A stretch of 64,000 bases of DNA from Ruminiclostridium cellobioparum DSM 1351 = ATCC 15832 (GCF_000621505.1 NZ_JHYD01000015.1:124001-188000); one strand, 5' to 3'; positions 8,484-17,698 are shown, counted from the stretch's first letter. Made by a program: numbers and translations. Notes: a model not told the origin generated them from the letters alone.

Positions 8484-9410
8484 CTAAAATATTCTCCTCA
8501 CGGTTAATATTCTGTCCTTAAAATAACTGTCCTCCAGCGTCTCGTTAATGACACCCCTCGATGCGCTGGAATGTACGAACTTATTATCTCCCAGGTAAAC
8601 ACCGACATCATAAATATCTTTCTTCAGGCTGTCTGTGCTGAAAAATATAAGATCTCCCGGCTGAATATTTTCGAGTGTCACCTGGGTTCCTGTTTTACTC
8701 ATTTTGACCATATCTCTTGGTATGTCAACACCATTTATCCTGCTGCATATATATGCGAGGCCGGAGGAGTCCATTCCCCACCTGCTTATGCCTCCCATAA
8801 TAAATATTGTACCTTCAAATTTTTTTATGGTTTGAATAAATTCATCCTTGCTTGTTTTGGGAATGACATTATCCTCTATGGGAACTGCTATTACTCCGCC
8901 TTCCTCTACCCAGCCTTTCTTATTATCGGGAAGCAGGACATCATATCCGGTTTTTGTCTTTCCTGTGGAATACAGTTCGGTCCCAAGCACAACCTTCTTA
9001 AAATTTACCGCATTGTTTGCACCGGTAAAAATATCTATGTTTTTAGCCGTAACGATTATTTTATTTTTAATTCCGCCGTCAGTTACACTCCCGGTATTAC
9101 TGCTTATATATTTACTCTTAACCCAGCCTGAGCTGCCATCCAGTAATTTTATATTGGTCCAGGAATTCTCTTCCCGGACAACCTTTACGACCTGGTTGTA
9201 CAGCACCTGTGTCAGCCGGATACCGAGTATGTCCGGTTTATCGAACATATCCACCACGGCTTCGGTAACTACTGCCGCATTTTCAGGAGTTATCCCGCTT
9301 AAAAGCTGCTCATTCCTTGTTACGGGTATCTCTCTGCTGCCGCAGCCTGTCAGCGTAAGCATAAAGATTATAAATATTAAAATCAGTCTTGTAATTCGTT
9401 GTTTCATCAT
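8484..9410 (-). CDS. Lipoprotein with SH3-like repeats and an NlpC/P60 domain lacking catalytic residues
   Basis: 308 residues: a lipoprotein signal with lipobox LTGC (Cys23), two bacterial SH3-like regions (about 45-105 and 115-175), then an NlpC/P60 fold (about 190-308). In active enzymes the motif is GxDCSGL; here residues 212-218 read GMDSSGL, so Ser215 replaces the nucleophilic Cys. The HVGIYLG motif reads DVGVYLG, so Asp268 replaces the catalytic His. The distal FVH is kept. The frame is intact and the fold motifs (PGDLIFFS, YLGDNKFVH) are well preserved, so this is probably a non-catalytic wall-binding protein rather than a decaying gene. It ends convergently to the glycosyltransferase gene. 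Confidence 0.82.
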   Translation of the reverse strand: MMKQRITRLILIFIIFMLTLTGCGSREIPVTRNEQLLSGITPENAAVVTEAVVDMFDKPDILGIRLTQVLYNQVVKVVREENSWTNIKLLDGSSGWVKSKYISSNTGSVTDGGIKNKIIVTAKNIDIFTGANNAVNFKKVVLGTELYSTGKTKTGYDVLLPDNKKGWVEEGGVIAVPIEDNVIPKTSKDEFIQTIKKFEGTIFIMGGISRWGMDSSGLAYICSRINGVDIPRDMVKMSKTGTQVTLENIQPGDLIFFSTDSLKKDIYDVGVYLGDNKFVHSSASRGVINETLEDSYFKDRILTVRRIF

Positions 9411-9462
9411 ATTGCCTCATAAAAATACATTTTAATAGTCTTACTATATTTAGATTTTAACG

Positions 9463-11598
9463 CTATGTCAATGAACAGATTTTACATGCATTTCCCCCGG
9501 TTAATTCACTTATCATTTCAACCTCCCGCTGCTTGCAGGTAAATATCAGAACCTGCTGTTTCCTGCCCAGTTCATTTATAAGTCTCAATGCATTTTCTGT
9601 TCTGATATCATCATACTGTGCAAAGGGTTCATCCAGAATCAAGGGAAGCTGTTCTTTGTTCTTCAATACGGTTTCAGATATTGCAACCCTCAGTGCAAGG
9701 TAAAGCTGATCAGCCGTACCGTTGCTCAACACCGGTACAGGCACCAGGGTTTCACTCCCCGGATCGCTCAGCATTATATTCAGGTTGTCTCCGGCTTTTG
9801 TTTCGGTATATTTCCGGGAGGTCAAACCTGAAAATGTACTGCTGAAAGCCTTGTTCATTATGGGAAGGAACTTCTTCCGTACCTCCCGTGCTGCTGCTTC
9901 AAGCGTTGTCATTGCGAGCTGCAAAGCCTCTCCTCTTTGCTCCAGTGCTTTTTTCTGCTGTGTCAGCCTGTAAATTTCCTGCTCGACAGCTTCGGTATCC
10001 GCGGTGCTGCTAAGGTTTTTTACTTGAAGTTCAAGCGCCGCCTTTTCAATCCGTTTTTGCTGGAGCTGTCCGGCATAAAATTCCTGTAGCCTGTTCAATT
10101 CCCTTAGCCGGCCCTCATCCGGATTCTCAAGTATATTTTCTGCCAGAATGGCCTCACCCCCGGGCAAGGTGCCGTCAGCGTTCAAAGTCTCCAGCAGCCG
10201 GATTATTTCCATGGACAATGTGTCAACCCTGCTTTCCAATTGTTCCAGCTCCTGCTGCCTAAGAGCCGGTTCAATACTCTCCAGCCTTTTGATCTGCTGC
10301 TCATACTGCAATTTTTCAATTGCAAGACGTTCCGACAGACCTGCAAGTTGATTTGATGCTGAAGACCTGACTTTTTTGATATTTTCAAGCTGCTGCACAA
10401 GCAGCCTCTCCCTGCCGGCCAGCTCCTGCTGTTCTCTCTCCAGCTTCTTTAACCTTTTCCCTTGTACAGCCCTGAAAACACCGGCAGTGATGAAAGCCAG
10501 AGACGGTATTGCCGTAAAATACAGGGGCAGCAGTTCAAATACGAAAGACCCCAGAGCACAGCCTATTGCAGCTGCCAGTGTGAGGATTCCGGCAATACTA
10601 AAAACCTTCACCCGTTTTCCAAGGCTTTTTAAATCCTCTTGGGAAACGGTCCGGTTCAACCTCTCCAAATCCTCCTCAAGCCTGCTCTCCTCACGGGTGG
10701 TTTTTACAACTTCCTGCTCCAGCGCTGCTGCGTCTCCTGTTAGCCTGGTAATATTTTTCCGCAGAAGCCCTGTTCCGTCATTCAGAAACCGTATTTCCTC
10801 GGCCTTTCTCTCCTGCAGACCAAGTCTTTCCCTTGCATCCAGGAATTCCCCCGCCAGTGTAAAAAGTCTTTCTATTCCGGCAAGAACAGCTATTTCCGAA
10901 GCCATGTGTTTCAATTCACGCTGGGCAGCTGTCTGGCTTTCCTCTTCCTCCCTGAGCTTCTTTTGCATCAGGCAGAGTTCGCTTAACCGCCTGTTTATCA
11001 TGTCCAGCGGCCGGGTAAAGCTCCTTTCGGTGCCGACCTGTGATTTCAGGGCCTCCTTCAGCGCCGTATGAGCCTTTTTATATGATATATCTTCATAACC
11101 GCTCTGACAAATATTTGATATCCTGTCAATCAATTCTTTGGACGATGCCGTATCAATTTTTGTTCCCAGCTGCCGTATATATACCGTTCTTTCGAACAAG
11201 CCCTCATTTATGCCCAGCAGCTTCTCGGCAATCCCCCTGCCATCCCTGGCAGCTGAAAAAAGACCTGTTATATCATTGAAATCCTGGTCGTAAAGTTTCA
11301 CGCTGCTTTTATCAAAATCCCTGTCCAGCCTGTAGGCCGCAGGGGTATCCATTTCAAAGCCAATATACCCTCCATAGGAGGAATTGCTCCAGGGCCGGTA
11401 TCTCCTGAGTTCGGCCGCTGTTCCCTCCCTGTCGGCCCTGCCGCCCTTCAATCCGAACAGAACGGCTTTTATGAACGCCATAATTGTTGATTTACCGCTT
11501 TCGTTAGGACCGTAAATTACATTTATATTTTTTGACAGTTCAAGCTCGAATTCTTCTATTTTTCCAAATCCGCGTATATAAAGTTTTCTGATTTTCAT
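9463..11598 (-). CDS. YhaN/SbcC-like SMC-type ATPase
   Basis: 711 residues with the RecN/SbcC/YhaN plan: an N-terminal ATPase half with Walker A GPNESGKST (about 31-39), a long coiled coil (about 180-560) broken by a hydrophobic pair (about 330-375), and a C-terminal half with LSNGTADQLYLALR (signature) and LPLILDEPFAQYD (Walker B). It probably forms a complex with the upstream metallophosphatase, as SbcCD and Mre11-Rad50 do, processing DNA ends. The hydrophobic hairpin within the coil suggests membrane contact, as in YhaN. The start overlaps the upstream stop as TAATG, so the two are coupled. Confidence 0.85.
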   Translation of the reverse strand: MKIRKLYIRGFGKIEEFELELSKNINVIYGPNESGKSTIMAFIKAVLFGLKGGRADREGTAAELRRYRPWSNSSYGGYIGFEMDTPAAYRLDRDFDKSSVKLYDQDFNDITGLFSAARDGRGIAEKLLGINEGLFERTVYIRQLGTKIDTASSKELIDRISNICQSGYEDISYKKAHTALKEALKSQVGTERSFTRPLDMINRRLSELCLMQKKLREEEESQTAAQRELKHMASEIAVLAGIERLFTLAGEFLDARERLGLQERKAEEIRFLNDGTGLLRKNITRLTGDAAALEQEVVKTTREESRLEEDLERLNRTVSQEDLKSLGKRVKVFSIAGILTLAAAIGCALGSFVFELLPLYFTAIPSLAFITAGVFRAVQGKRLKKLEREQQELAGRERLLVQQLENIKKVRSSASNQLAGLSERLAIEKLQYEQQIKRLESIEPALRQQELEQLESRVDTLSMEIIRLLETLNADGTLPGGEAILAENILENPDEGRLRELNRLQEFYAGQLQQKRIEKAALELQVKNLSSTADTEAVEQEIYRLTQQKKALEQRGEALQLAMTTLEAAAREVRKKFLPIMNKAFSSTFSGLTSRKYTETKAGDNLNIMLSDPGSETLVPVPVLSNGTADQLYLALRVAISETVLKNKEQLPLILDEPFAQYDDIRTENALRLINELGRKQQVLIFTCKQREVEMISELTGGNACKICSLT

Positions 11599-12755
11599 TA
11601 GTCGACCCTTTCATTTTCCAAGGCCTGCAGCCCATACTGCATGGCCAGGAAAAGTGTAGCCCTTTTCTCCGGTGATCCTTCACCCTCCTGCAGGTCCAGA
11701 ATTCTGCGGACAAACTCTCCCTTTATACCCGGGTCTTCCAGGTAACACTCATATTCAAATTTGGCCGAGGTCTGATTTCTCAGCTTAATATAAAAGCACC
11801 TGCCGTTTAAGGTTTCCTGGATATACCCAAGATCAGGGGAATAATTTTTGCTGATGAATCCTGTAAGCGTTATTTTATAAAAATCAGTTTCCCTGAAGCT
11901 GAATTGATCCACGCTGTCCATTTGTCCCTCTGGACAGATCTTTTCAATAACCTCCCAATCGTCGGAGCAGCCGCTGATATTTACATCAATGTTATGATAG
12001 TGCCTTGCGGCATCCTTTATAAACCTTATTTCACACTGCTTTTCACAGTCTTCTGAAATACTTAAAAGCCCCTGCACATATCCATGTTCACCTTCCTCGT
12101 CAAAGCCCAAAGGTTCCGGACTTCCGGGGTTAACCATTACGGTGCTTTCATTTTTGTATTCACTGTAGCAGTGCATGTGCCCCAGGGCAATATAGTCCAT
12201 ATTAAGTGAGAATAATTCCTTTGATGTTATGGAGTTATAATTATCCTCTTCAAAAGGAATATCAACCGTACCATGCAATAGCAGGATATTGAACCTTTCC
12301 CTTGCAATTACCATCCCCGGAATTTGTTCCATATCCATTCTCACATTATTTTTAACACCCAGATTATAAATGCAGGTGTTATACTTTTCCAGATACAATA
12401 CCTGTTTCGAGTCCTCCAAAATATGCACATTACTGCCCCATACAGTAGTTCTGTAAAAGGAATTTTCCCGCAGGAGGTCATGATTGCCCGGGATAATGAC
12501 AATTTCGGTATTATATATTTCAGTAAATAAATTTTTTATTTTAAGTATGGTAGAACCTTTAATATGTTTATCTTCGAATAAGTCCCCGCTTATTATCAGA
12601 ATATTTATGCCGGCCTCCTGGACCCTCCGTATAATTCTGCACAGACAGGACTCAAGTTCATTTCTTCTTTTGCAGGCTTTTGCTTCATCACCCAGGGAGG
12701 AGAAGGGTGCATCAAGGTGAAGATCCGCCGTATGCAGGAAAGATACTTGTTTCAC
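11598..12755 (-). CDS. YhaO/SbcD-like DNA repair exonuclease (metallophosphoesterase)
   Basis: 385 residues. The N-terminal calcineurin-like phosphoesterase carries the Mre11 motifs DLHLDAPF, GDLFED, PGNHD and LGHMHCYSE within the first 200 residues, supplying the two-metal site. A C-terminal capping region follows. It is expected to act with the adjacent YhaN/SbcC-like ATPase as a nuclease complex. The GTG start at 12755 is supported by AGAGGTGG six bases upstream. That start codon lies inside a near-perfect parS sequence, so ParB bound there could affect initiation or expression. Confidence 0.88.
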   Translation of the reverse strand: MKQVSFLHTADLHLDAPFSSLGDEAKACKRRNELESCLCRIIRRVQEAGINILIISGDLFEDKHIKGSTILKIKNLFTEIYNTEIVIIPGNHDLLRENSFYRTTVWGSNVHILEDSKQVLYLEKYNTCIYNLGVKNNVRMDMEQIPGMVIARERFNILLLHGTVDIPFEEDNYNSITSKELFSLNMDYIALGHMHCYSEYKNESTVMVNPGSPEPLGFDEEGEHGYVQGLLSISEDCEKQCEIRFIKDAARHYHNIDVNISGCSDDWEVIEKICPEGQMDSVDQFSFRETDFYKITLTGFISKNYSPDLGYIQETLNGRCFYIKLRNQTSAKFEYECYLEDPGIKGEFVRRILDLQEGEGSPEKRATLFLAMQYGLQALENERVD

Positions 12756-12763
12756 GTGAAACC
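12748..12763. promoter_or_regulatory. parS: Near-perfect parS site overlapping a start codon
   Basis: TGTTTCACGTGAAACC differs from the consensus TGTTTCACGTGAAACA at the last base only. It lies about 46 kb from the origin, within the range where clostridial and Bacillus parS sites cluster. It contains the GTG start codon of the yhaO-like gene on the - strand. ParB and two perfect parS sites are encoded in the same window. Confidence 0.8.
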
Positions 12764-12842
12764 ACCTCTCTGAAATTCCTATGGTATAAACAAGAACTTC
12801 CCGTCCAATTACCCGGAAAGTCTTTTTATATCATACTTATAG

Positions 12843-13226
12843 TTATTTAGTTATTGTCACATATGCAACTGCATATTCCCGGCAATGGGAAAGTGAGATT
12901 GATATACCCGAAGCTCCCAGTCCTTCATAGTATTTTTTGGCCCTTCCGTGAAGGATTACAAGAGGTTTGCCGTTTTGGTCATTGAGTATTTCTATTTCAT
13001 TAAAAAGCGCATTTTCCCCTATTCCTGTGCCAAATGCCTTGGATACGGCTTCCTTTCCCGCAAACCTGGCCGCATAGCTCTGATATCTGGAAGCGCCTTT
13101 ACTTTCACAATATTTAACCTCTTCAGGTGTAAAGACCCGTGCTGAAAATTTTTCTTTTATCCCGTTATCCAATAAATTCTTAATTCTTTCTATTTCAATT
13201 ATGTCCGTGCCTATAAGTAATTCCAC
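12843..13226 (-). CDS. acpS: Holo-[acyl-carrier-protein] synthase
   Basis: The GTG start at 13226, five bases after GGAGG, gives 127 residues, the normal AcpS length. The protein transfers 4'-phosphopantetheine from CoA to a serine of acyl carrier protein. Motifs seen: GTDIIEIERI at the N-terminus (metal-binding Asp), FTPEEVKYCES, and RFAGKEAVSKAFGTGIG (metal and CoA binding), then ISLSHCREYAVAYV at the C-terminus. It sits 35 bases after the GAF-domain gene and before the nuclease pair; the grouping looks like same-strand packing rather than a shared pathway. Confidence 0.93.
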   Translation of the reverse strand: MELLIGTDIIEIERIKNLLDNGIKEKFSARVFTPEEVKYCESKGASRYQSYAARFAGKEAVSKAFGTGIGENALFNEIEILNDQNGKPLVILHGRAKKYYEGLGASGISISLSHCREYAVAYVTITK

Positions 13227-13261
13227 ACCAACCTCCATATTTTACTGCACCTTCTCTTATA

Positions 13262-15190
13262 CTACCTGTATAAATTGAAAAATTCTGCGAAACTTTTGAA
13301 ATCCGTTCCCAGCTTCATTTTCCTTATAAAGAGTTTTTTGCCTTTTGTATATTTTTCTATTCTCTCTTCAAGTTCCCTGTCATCAATATTTTCAATAATA
13401 AATATATTATTTGAGGAAAAGGGATAGAGCTTGCTGAAGCTTTCCTTCAAACTGTCAATAATCTCACTGCTCTTAAACAATGAACCTTCTTCATCTATTA
13501 TCTGAACAACTGTCAAATCCAGATTGTATTCAATGGCCTGCTTAATTTCCTCTTTCAAATCACTTTTAAATATCTCAATATAATTAGGCAGCATAAATCT
13601 CTGCTGCAGCTGCATCATAAGAAGGTTGTTCAAAACCGGCGCAATACTTCCTGCTATTGTTTCAAGAATCAGCATGTTCTCCTCATTATCCAGCTGAATA
13701 TCGTCATATTTAAATACGGCCATAAGCCCAAGTATTTCAATATCCATCATATCAATGTAGACAGGTATCAGCAGCACACCCTGGGCCTCACCGATTTCAG
13801 CAGCCAGGCTTTCGCCAACATAACCCGCAAGGTTCTGCTGTCCCATGGCGAAAACTGTGTCCCCCTCGAATATCCTCTTCCATTTCTTATTTGGAGTAAT
13901 AACCTTTTTACTGCAGTTATCAAGGTTGATGGTACTTGCTATTTCAAATTCGTTTGTTTCCTTCTTATAAAGGCAAAAAGCTCCTTTTGAAGTGTTAAAG
14001 GATATCTGGAGGGTTTTGGTGCAGGTCTCCAGCAATGTCTCCATCCTTATGGAACTGCTTATATTTTTGGTCAAACTGTTCAAGGAAATAAGCTTGTCCA
14101 GCTTTTTTTGAATAAGCGCCTTCTGCTCGTTCACAAGCCCGAAATGCATGGCATTGCTTAATGCAGTATAGGTTGATGAAGCCAGACTTTCTATCAGCTC
14201 GAATATCCCCGAGCTATATTCCCCGCCTGTGACTGTTTCACTTAAAGTAACCAATCCCAGCAGCTGGCTCTGCTTTAAAATCAGCACCGCATATTTTGCC
14301 TCCAACTGTTCCAATTGGGCAGAGGCCCCGTCAAACAGGCCGTTCAAATATTCGCGGTCTTCCGCTTTTCCCAGGTCTATGATGACTTTATTCTGATCGA
14401 TACCGGCACTTTTGCTGAGCTCCAGGTTTATATGAGCATCCTTCGTTTTATAAAAAACATCCTTATAGGACTTCAAAACAAACTTTTCAGACTTTTCGTC
14501 AAAAAGGACAAAGCCGGTTATCTTACTGCGGGTGAGCTCGGAAAAAACATCTACCGAAATGCTGTAAAGAACATCCATGCGAAGCTCGCTTAAAAGAATC
14601 TTTGAGGATTGGTTTATGGCAAAAAGATTAAAAATTTTCTCATCCAATTCAGAATTTACCCTTGCCAGTTTTTCATACCTGCTGAAATTTTCCAATGCAT
14701 TATTGATGAGCCTCATTAATGCTTCCGAAATTATAAAGTCGTCTTCTCCTATACTCTTGTTATAAAATAATATAAAACCGTATAAATTCCCTTCAATTAT
14801 CAAGGGGACAGCGGCATTCACCGCCAGAGCATCAATAATTTCAGGATCAAAGAATTTAATTATTTTCTCACGTTCATATAATATATTACCATTGAAGGCT
14901 GCCAGGTTTCCAAGCTCTGTGGTCACAGGTATTTTTCCGATTTTCTTTGCAATACCCTTAACTTTTTTTATATAATACCCATCGTTTTCATAAACAAATA
15001 TCGCCGAACTGTCAACCAAAAGCAGCTCATTTATGAAATCAAAAGCAGCATCTATTATCTGCTCAAATACAAGCTTTTGCGAAAAATAATCTATTGCCTG
15101 AACCAAACCCGTATATCTATATAGTTTTGCAGAAATGATCTCGTCTTTTTTCTCATCTTCTATGCGTTGCAGTATTGATTGATACCTCAT
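13262..15190 (-). CDS. Multi-GAF-domain signalling protein without output domain
   Basis: 642 residues with no membrane segment. At least three GAF-like modules can be traced by hydrophobic pattern: about 30-175 (LVQAIDYFSQKLVFEQIIDAAFDFINELL, with AAVPLIIEGNLYGFILFYN), about 195-350 (SELRMDVLYSISVDVFSELT and LILKQSQLLGLVTLSE), and about 365-525 (LLETCTKTLQISFNTSKGAFCLY and VLLIPVYIDMMDIEILGLMAVF). The C-terminal 120 residues match no kinase, cyclase or GGDEF motif. It lies 42 bases after the fapA-like gene and probably shares its transcript. A ligand-sensing or scaffold role is inferred; the ligand is unknown. Confidence 0.65.
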   Translation of the reverse strand: MRYQSILQRIEDEKKDEIISAKLYRYTGLVQAIDYFSQKLVFEQIIDAAFDFINELLLVDSSAIFVYENDGYYIKKVKGIAKKIGKIPVTTELGNLAAFNGNILYEREKIIKFFDPEIIDALAVNAAVPLIIEGNLYGFILFYNKSIGEDDFIISEALMRLINNALENFSRYEKLARVNSELDEKIFNLFAINQSSKILLSELRMDVLYSISVDVFSELTRSKITGFVLFDEKSEKFVLKSYKDVFYKTKDAHINLELSKSAGIDQNKVIIDLGKAEDREYLNGLFDGASAQLEQLEAKYAVLILKQSQLLGLVTLSETVTGGEYSSGIFELIESLASSTYTALSNAMHFGLVNEQKALIQKKLDKLISLNSLTKNISSSIRMETLLETCTKTLQISFNTSKGAFCLYKKETNEFEIASTINLDNCSKKVITPNKKWKRIFEGDTVFAMGQQNLAGYVGESLAAEIGEAQGVLLIPVYIDMMDIEILGLMAVFKYDDIQLDNEENMLILETIAGSIAPVLNNLLMMQLQQRFMLPNYIEIFKSDLKEEIKQAIEYNLDLTVVQIIDEEGSLFKSSEIIDSLKESFSKLYPFSSNNIFIIENIDDRELEERIEKYTKGKKLFIRKMKLGTDFKSFAEFFNLYR

Positions 15191-15232
15191 ATGGCTTACC
15201 CCCTAAGTTATGCTTTATAGTTGAAAATGTCG

Positions 15233-16810
15233 CTACAGCTCTTTGATTTCTCCTTCGTGGTAATAATACGTCACTCTTAGTACGGATTTCTGGATTTCTT
15301 TCTGGATTCTCCTTATTTCCAGCATTGTATTTGGGAAGGCCTTTTTTAGAATTGAAATTTCACCCTCACCCTTGGCTTTTAAATAATTAATCATATTCCG
15401 TTTATTTTCTTCTACTTCGGTGAGTGCTGACTTGAAAGAATTGTATTTTTCGTTTATACTGTCAAACTGGTCTTTACGTACCTGTCCATTGTCATAAAGA
15501 TTTACAAATATTGATAACTGCTGTTTATATTTATTAATTTCTGCTTTTAAAACCTCGACTTTATTATTCAGTTCATCCAGGATATTTTTATATTCATTTC
15601 TGTCAAAGCCTTTAACGCAGACATTTGTTCTTTTTTCACTGGAGGAACCCATAATTGCCGAAACTACTCTTATGTGGGCATTGATATTCCCGCCGATTAT
15701 TTGACCCTTCATGGAATCCAAAATAACTTCCTTTGCTGTTATGGTACTGTTCAGGCAATAAAAGCCCACATGTACGCTCCCATCGCAAATTATCTCGGCA
15801 TCGGCTATATATTTAAGATACAGGTTTTTTTTGCACCTTATGGTGGTCTTTCCTCTCCCTGCTATTCCGCCTTTTATGTATATACTTCCCTCTGAGCTGC
15901 TGATTTCTTTTACGTTTCCCACACCGTACTCACCCAGTATTTCTATATCCTTTGTAGAGGCTACCGAGTAGTTGTCTTCCACCGTTCCTTTTACGGTAAG
16001 GTATCCGTCGAAATCGACATTGCCCGTTTTAACACCGATATTCTCTTTTATTTCCAGATGATTTGATACCCCTACGCTGTCTCCCTCGAAGAAAACAGCC
16101 CCTGTCCGTAATGCGTAAAGGGTTGATTTATTTTCTTCCACAACTTCTTTAACAGTTTTTTTATCATACAGCAGGGGATAATTCTTTCCCGGCATGGTCT
16201 TGAGAGTTGTGCCCTTTACCGTCTTTCCCTCCCTGCCCGGCGTTGCATGGATTTTTTCCCCGAGCCAGTCTCCCTTTTGGACCATGTTGATCAAATTTAA
16301 CTCATAATGATCAACATTACCGTCCTCTTTTATTTCGGGCTTGACTTCTTTTAACTGATAATATGTATTCTGAGAATCCCTTCCCGGTTCAGGCAGCAGA
16401 CCCTCGGCAATCAGTATGGGTTTTCCCATATATAAATTTAAAAGGGCCTCCTTCCTGATTCCGTAGACGACACCCTTTTCATTCAATTTAGCTATGATTT
16501 CTTTTATTAATTCCGGACTCTCAAGCTCATTCCGGTTTACGTTCAATGTCATAAAAGCTTTTAATCCGTCACCCGATACGTCCACAACTATTCTTTCCTT
16601 TGATAGGGCGAACTTGCGAGACGGCTGCGGAGCGAGGACCAAAGCTTCTTTTATTACATTGAAATTATTTATTTGTATTTCAGGGTGTGCACCGATAATT
16701 TTATTGAATTCATCTACATTCAAACCTTTCTTAAAGGATTGCAGATAAAATCCATCCCAACGCCTGGTTATCTCTATAAAAGGAGAAGAATAAATGATAG
16801 TACTTTCCAT
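15233..16810 (-). CDS. FapA-like DUF342 protein
   Basis: 525 residues. The N-terminal region (about 1-190) is the FapA N-terminal alpha/beta part, with GVVYGIRKEAL and the family-typical GDWLGEKIHATPGREGKTVKG. The middle (about 200-400) is the DUF342 right-handed beta-helix, with short repeats such as DFDGYLTVKGTVEDN and EGSIYIKGGIAGRG. A coiled coil (about 405-480) ends the protein. FapA-like proteins are polymer-like scaffolds, named from flagellar assembly in Vibrio but common in non-flagellar contexts in clostridia. No flagellar gene is present here. It follows the two-TM coiled-coil gene by 63 bases; AGGGGG precedes the ATG. Confidence 0.8.
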   Translation of the reverse strand: MESTIIYSSPFIEITRRWDGFYLQSFKKGLNVDEFNKIIGAHPEIQINNFNVIKEALVLAPQPSRKFALSKERIVVDVSGDGLKAFMTLNVNRNELESPELIKEIIAKLNEKGVVYGIRKEALLNLYMGKPILIAEGLLPEPGRDSQNTYYQLKEVKPEIKEDGNVDHYELNLINMVQKGDWLGEKIHATPGREGKTVKGTTLKTMPGKNYPLLYDKKTVKEVVEENKSTLYALRTGAVFFEGDSVGVSNHLEIKENIGVKTGNVDFDGYLTVKGTVEDNYSVASTKDIEILGEYGVGNVKEISSSEGSIYIKGGIAGRGKTTIRCKKNLYLKYIADAEIICDGSVHVGFYCLNSTITAKEVILDSMKGQIIGGNINAHIRVVSAIMGSSSEKRTNVCVKGFDRNEYKNILDELNNKVEVLKAEINKYKQQLSIFVNLYDNGQVRKDQFDSINEKYNSFKSALTEVEENKRNMINYLKAKGEGEISILKKAFPNTMLEIRRIQKEIQKSVLRVTYYYHEGEIKEL

Positions 16811-16873
16811 GGGTAAGCCCCCTCAGATTGTGTAGATTCATACAAGGTGAGTATGTCGTTATATTATGGTTTA

Positions 16874-17698
16874 TTACATTCTGATCTGATTGCGCCTTCT
16901 TTCCTGTAATACATTATCAAGTGCGGTAGCTTCATTAACTGCTGTTTCCAGTTTTTCAACCATCTCTTCCGATTCAATGCTTGAAACAATTTGATGCTTG
17001 AACATGCTTAGCATGCTCTCTATATAATCCAGCCTGGCATGGATTCTTTCAAGCTCATTTTTTTCATCCTTGACCCTGTTTATTACCTGTTCATCCATCT
17101 CAATGATGCTCTTGACATCGTCATATGTTCTGTCATCCTTCATAAAGTTAAGCTTCCTGCGGTTTGCATTTATTTTATTCATCAGATCGCTTATGTTTAT
17201 TTCAGACAGTTCCTTGCTTCTTATGGAATAATTCGTCATTAATCTGGTATAGGAGATAACGAGATTAAGACTCTTTTCCACTATCTTCTCCTTGAGATAG
17301 CTGTAGTCGTCTCCTCTTTTCAAGGAGTTGAATATATCATCCTTGTCCTGCATTATTTTCCTGAGTTTCTGCCTTTGGATAGGAGAAGCATAGTTTCTTG
17401 TCTGGGACGACAATCTCGAACATTCCCTGTTCAGCCTGTTTATTTCTCTTTTCTTCTCTTTTCGCTGCATTTCTTCCTTGAAGTTGCTGCTAAACATACT
17501 CTGGATTACAAGAGCAACATAAAGCAACGCTCCTGTACCATATGCACCGGTGGCAAGAGTGTTAATGTCAATACCGCTAATGTTTGTACCCTGAAGATCG
17601 GGAGCACTGCTGATCAAAAATACAAGTGCACACCAAAAAATCAAAGTAGTAATATTTCTAAATCTGAATACTGCACTATAAAATAAATTCCCGTTCAT
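16874..17698 (-). CDS. Two-TM coiled-coil membrane protein of unknown function
   Basis: Start taken at the ATG at 17698, which has GAGGAATGTT before it; a start at 17734 is possible but has no clear ribosome site. The protein has about 274 residues: two hydrophobic helices (about 16-33 and 50-70) separated by a short loop, then about 200 residues of charged, mainly helical, probably coiled-coil sequence on the cytoplasmic side (QRKEKKREINRLNREC; EEMVEKLETAV). No family is recognised. Its place between the PspA/AAA genes and fapA suggests a membrane anchor or adaptor for that group. This is inference from context. Confidence 0.6.
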   Translation of the reverse strand: MNGNLFYSAVFRFRNITTLIFWCALVFLISSAPDLQGTNISGIDINTLATGAYGTGALLYVALVIQSMFSSNFKEEMQRKEKKREINRLNRECSRLSSQTRNYASPIQRQKLRKIMQDKDDIFNSLKRGDDYSYLKEKIVEKSLNLVISYTRLMTNYSIRSKELSEINISDLMNKINANRRKLNFMKDDRTYDDVKSIIEMDEQVINRVKDEKNELERIHARLDYIESMLSMFKHQIVSSIESEEMVEKLETAVNEATALDNVLQERRRNQIRM

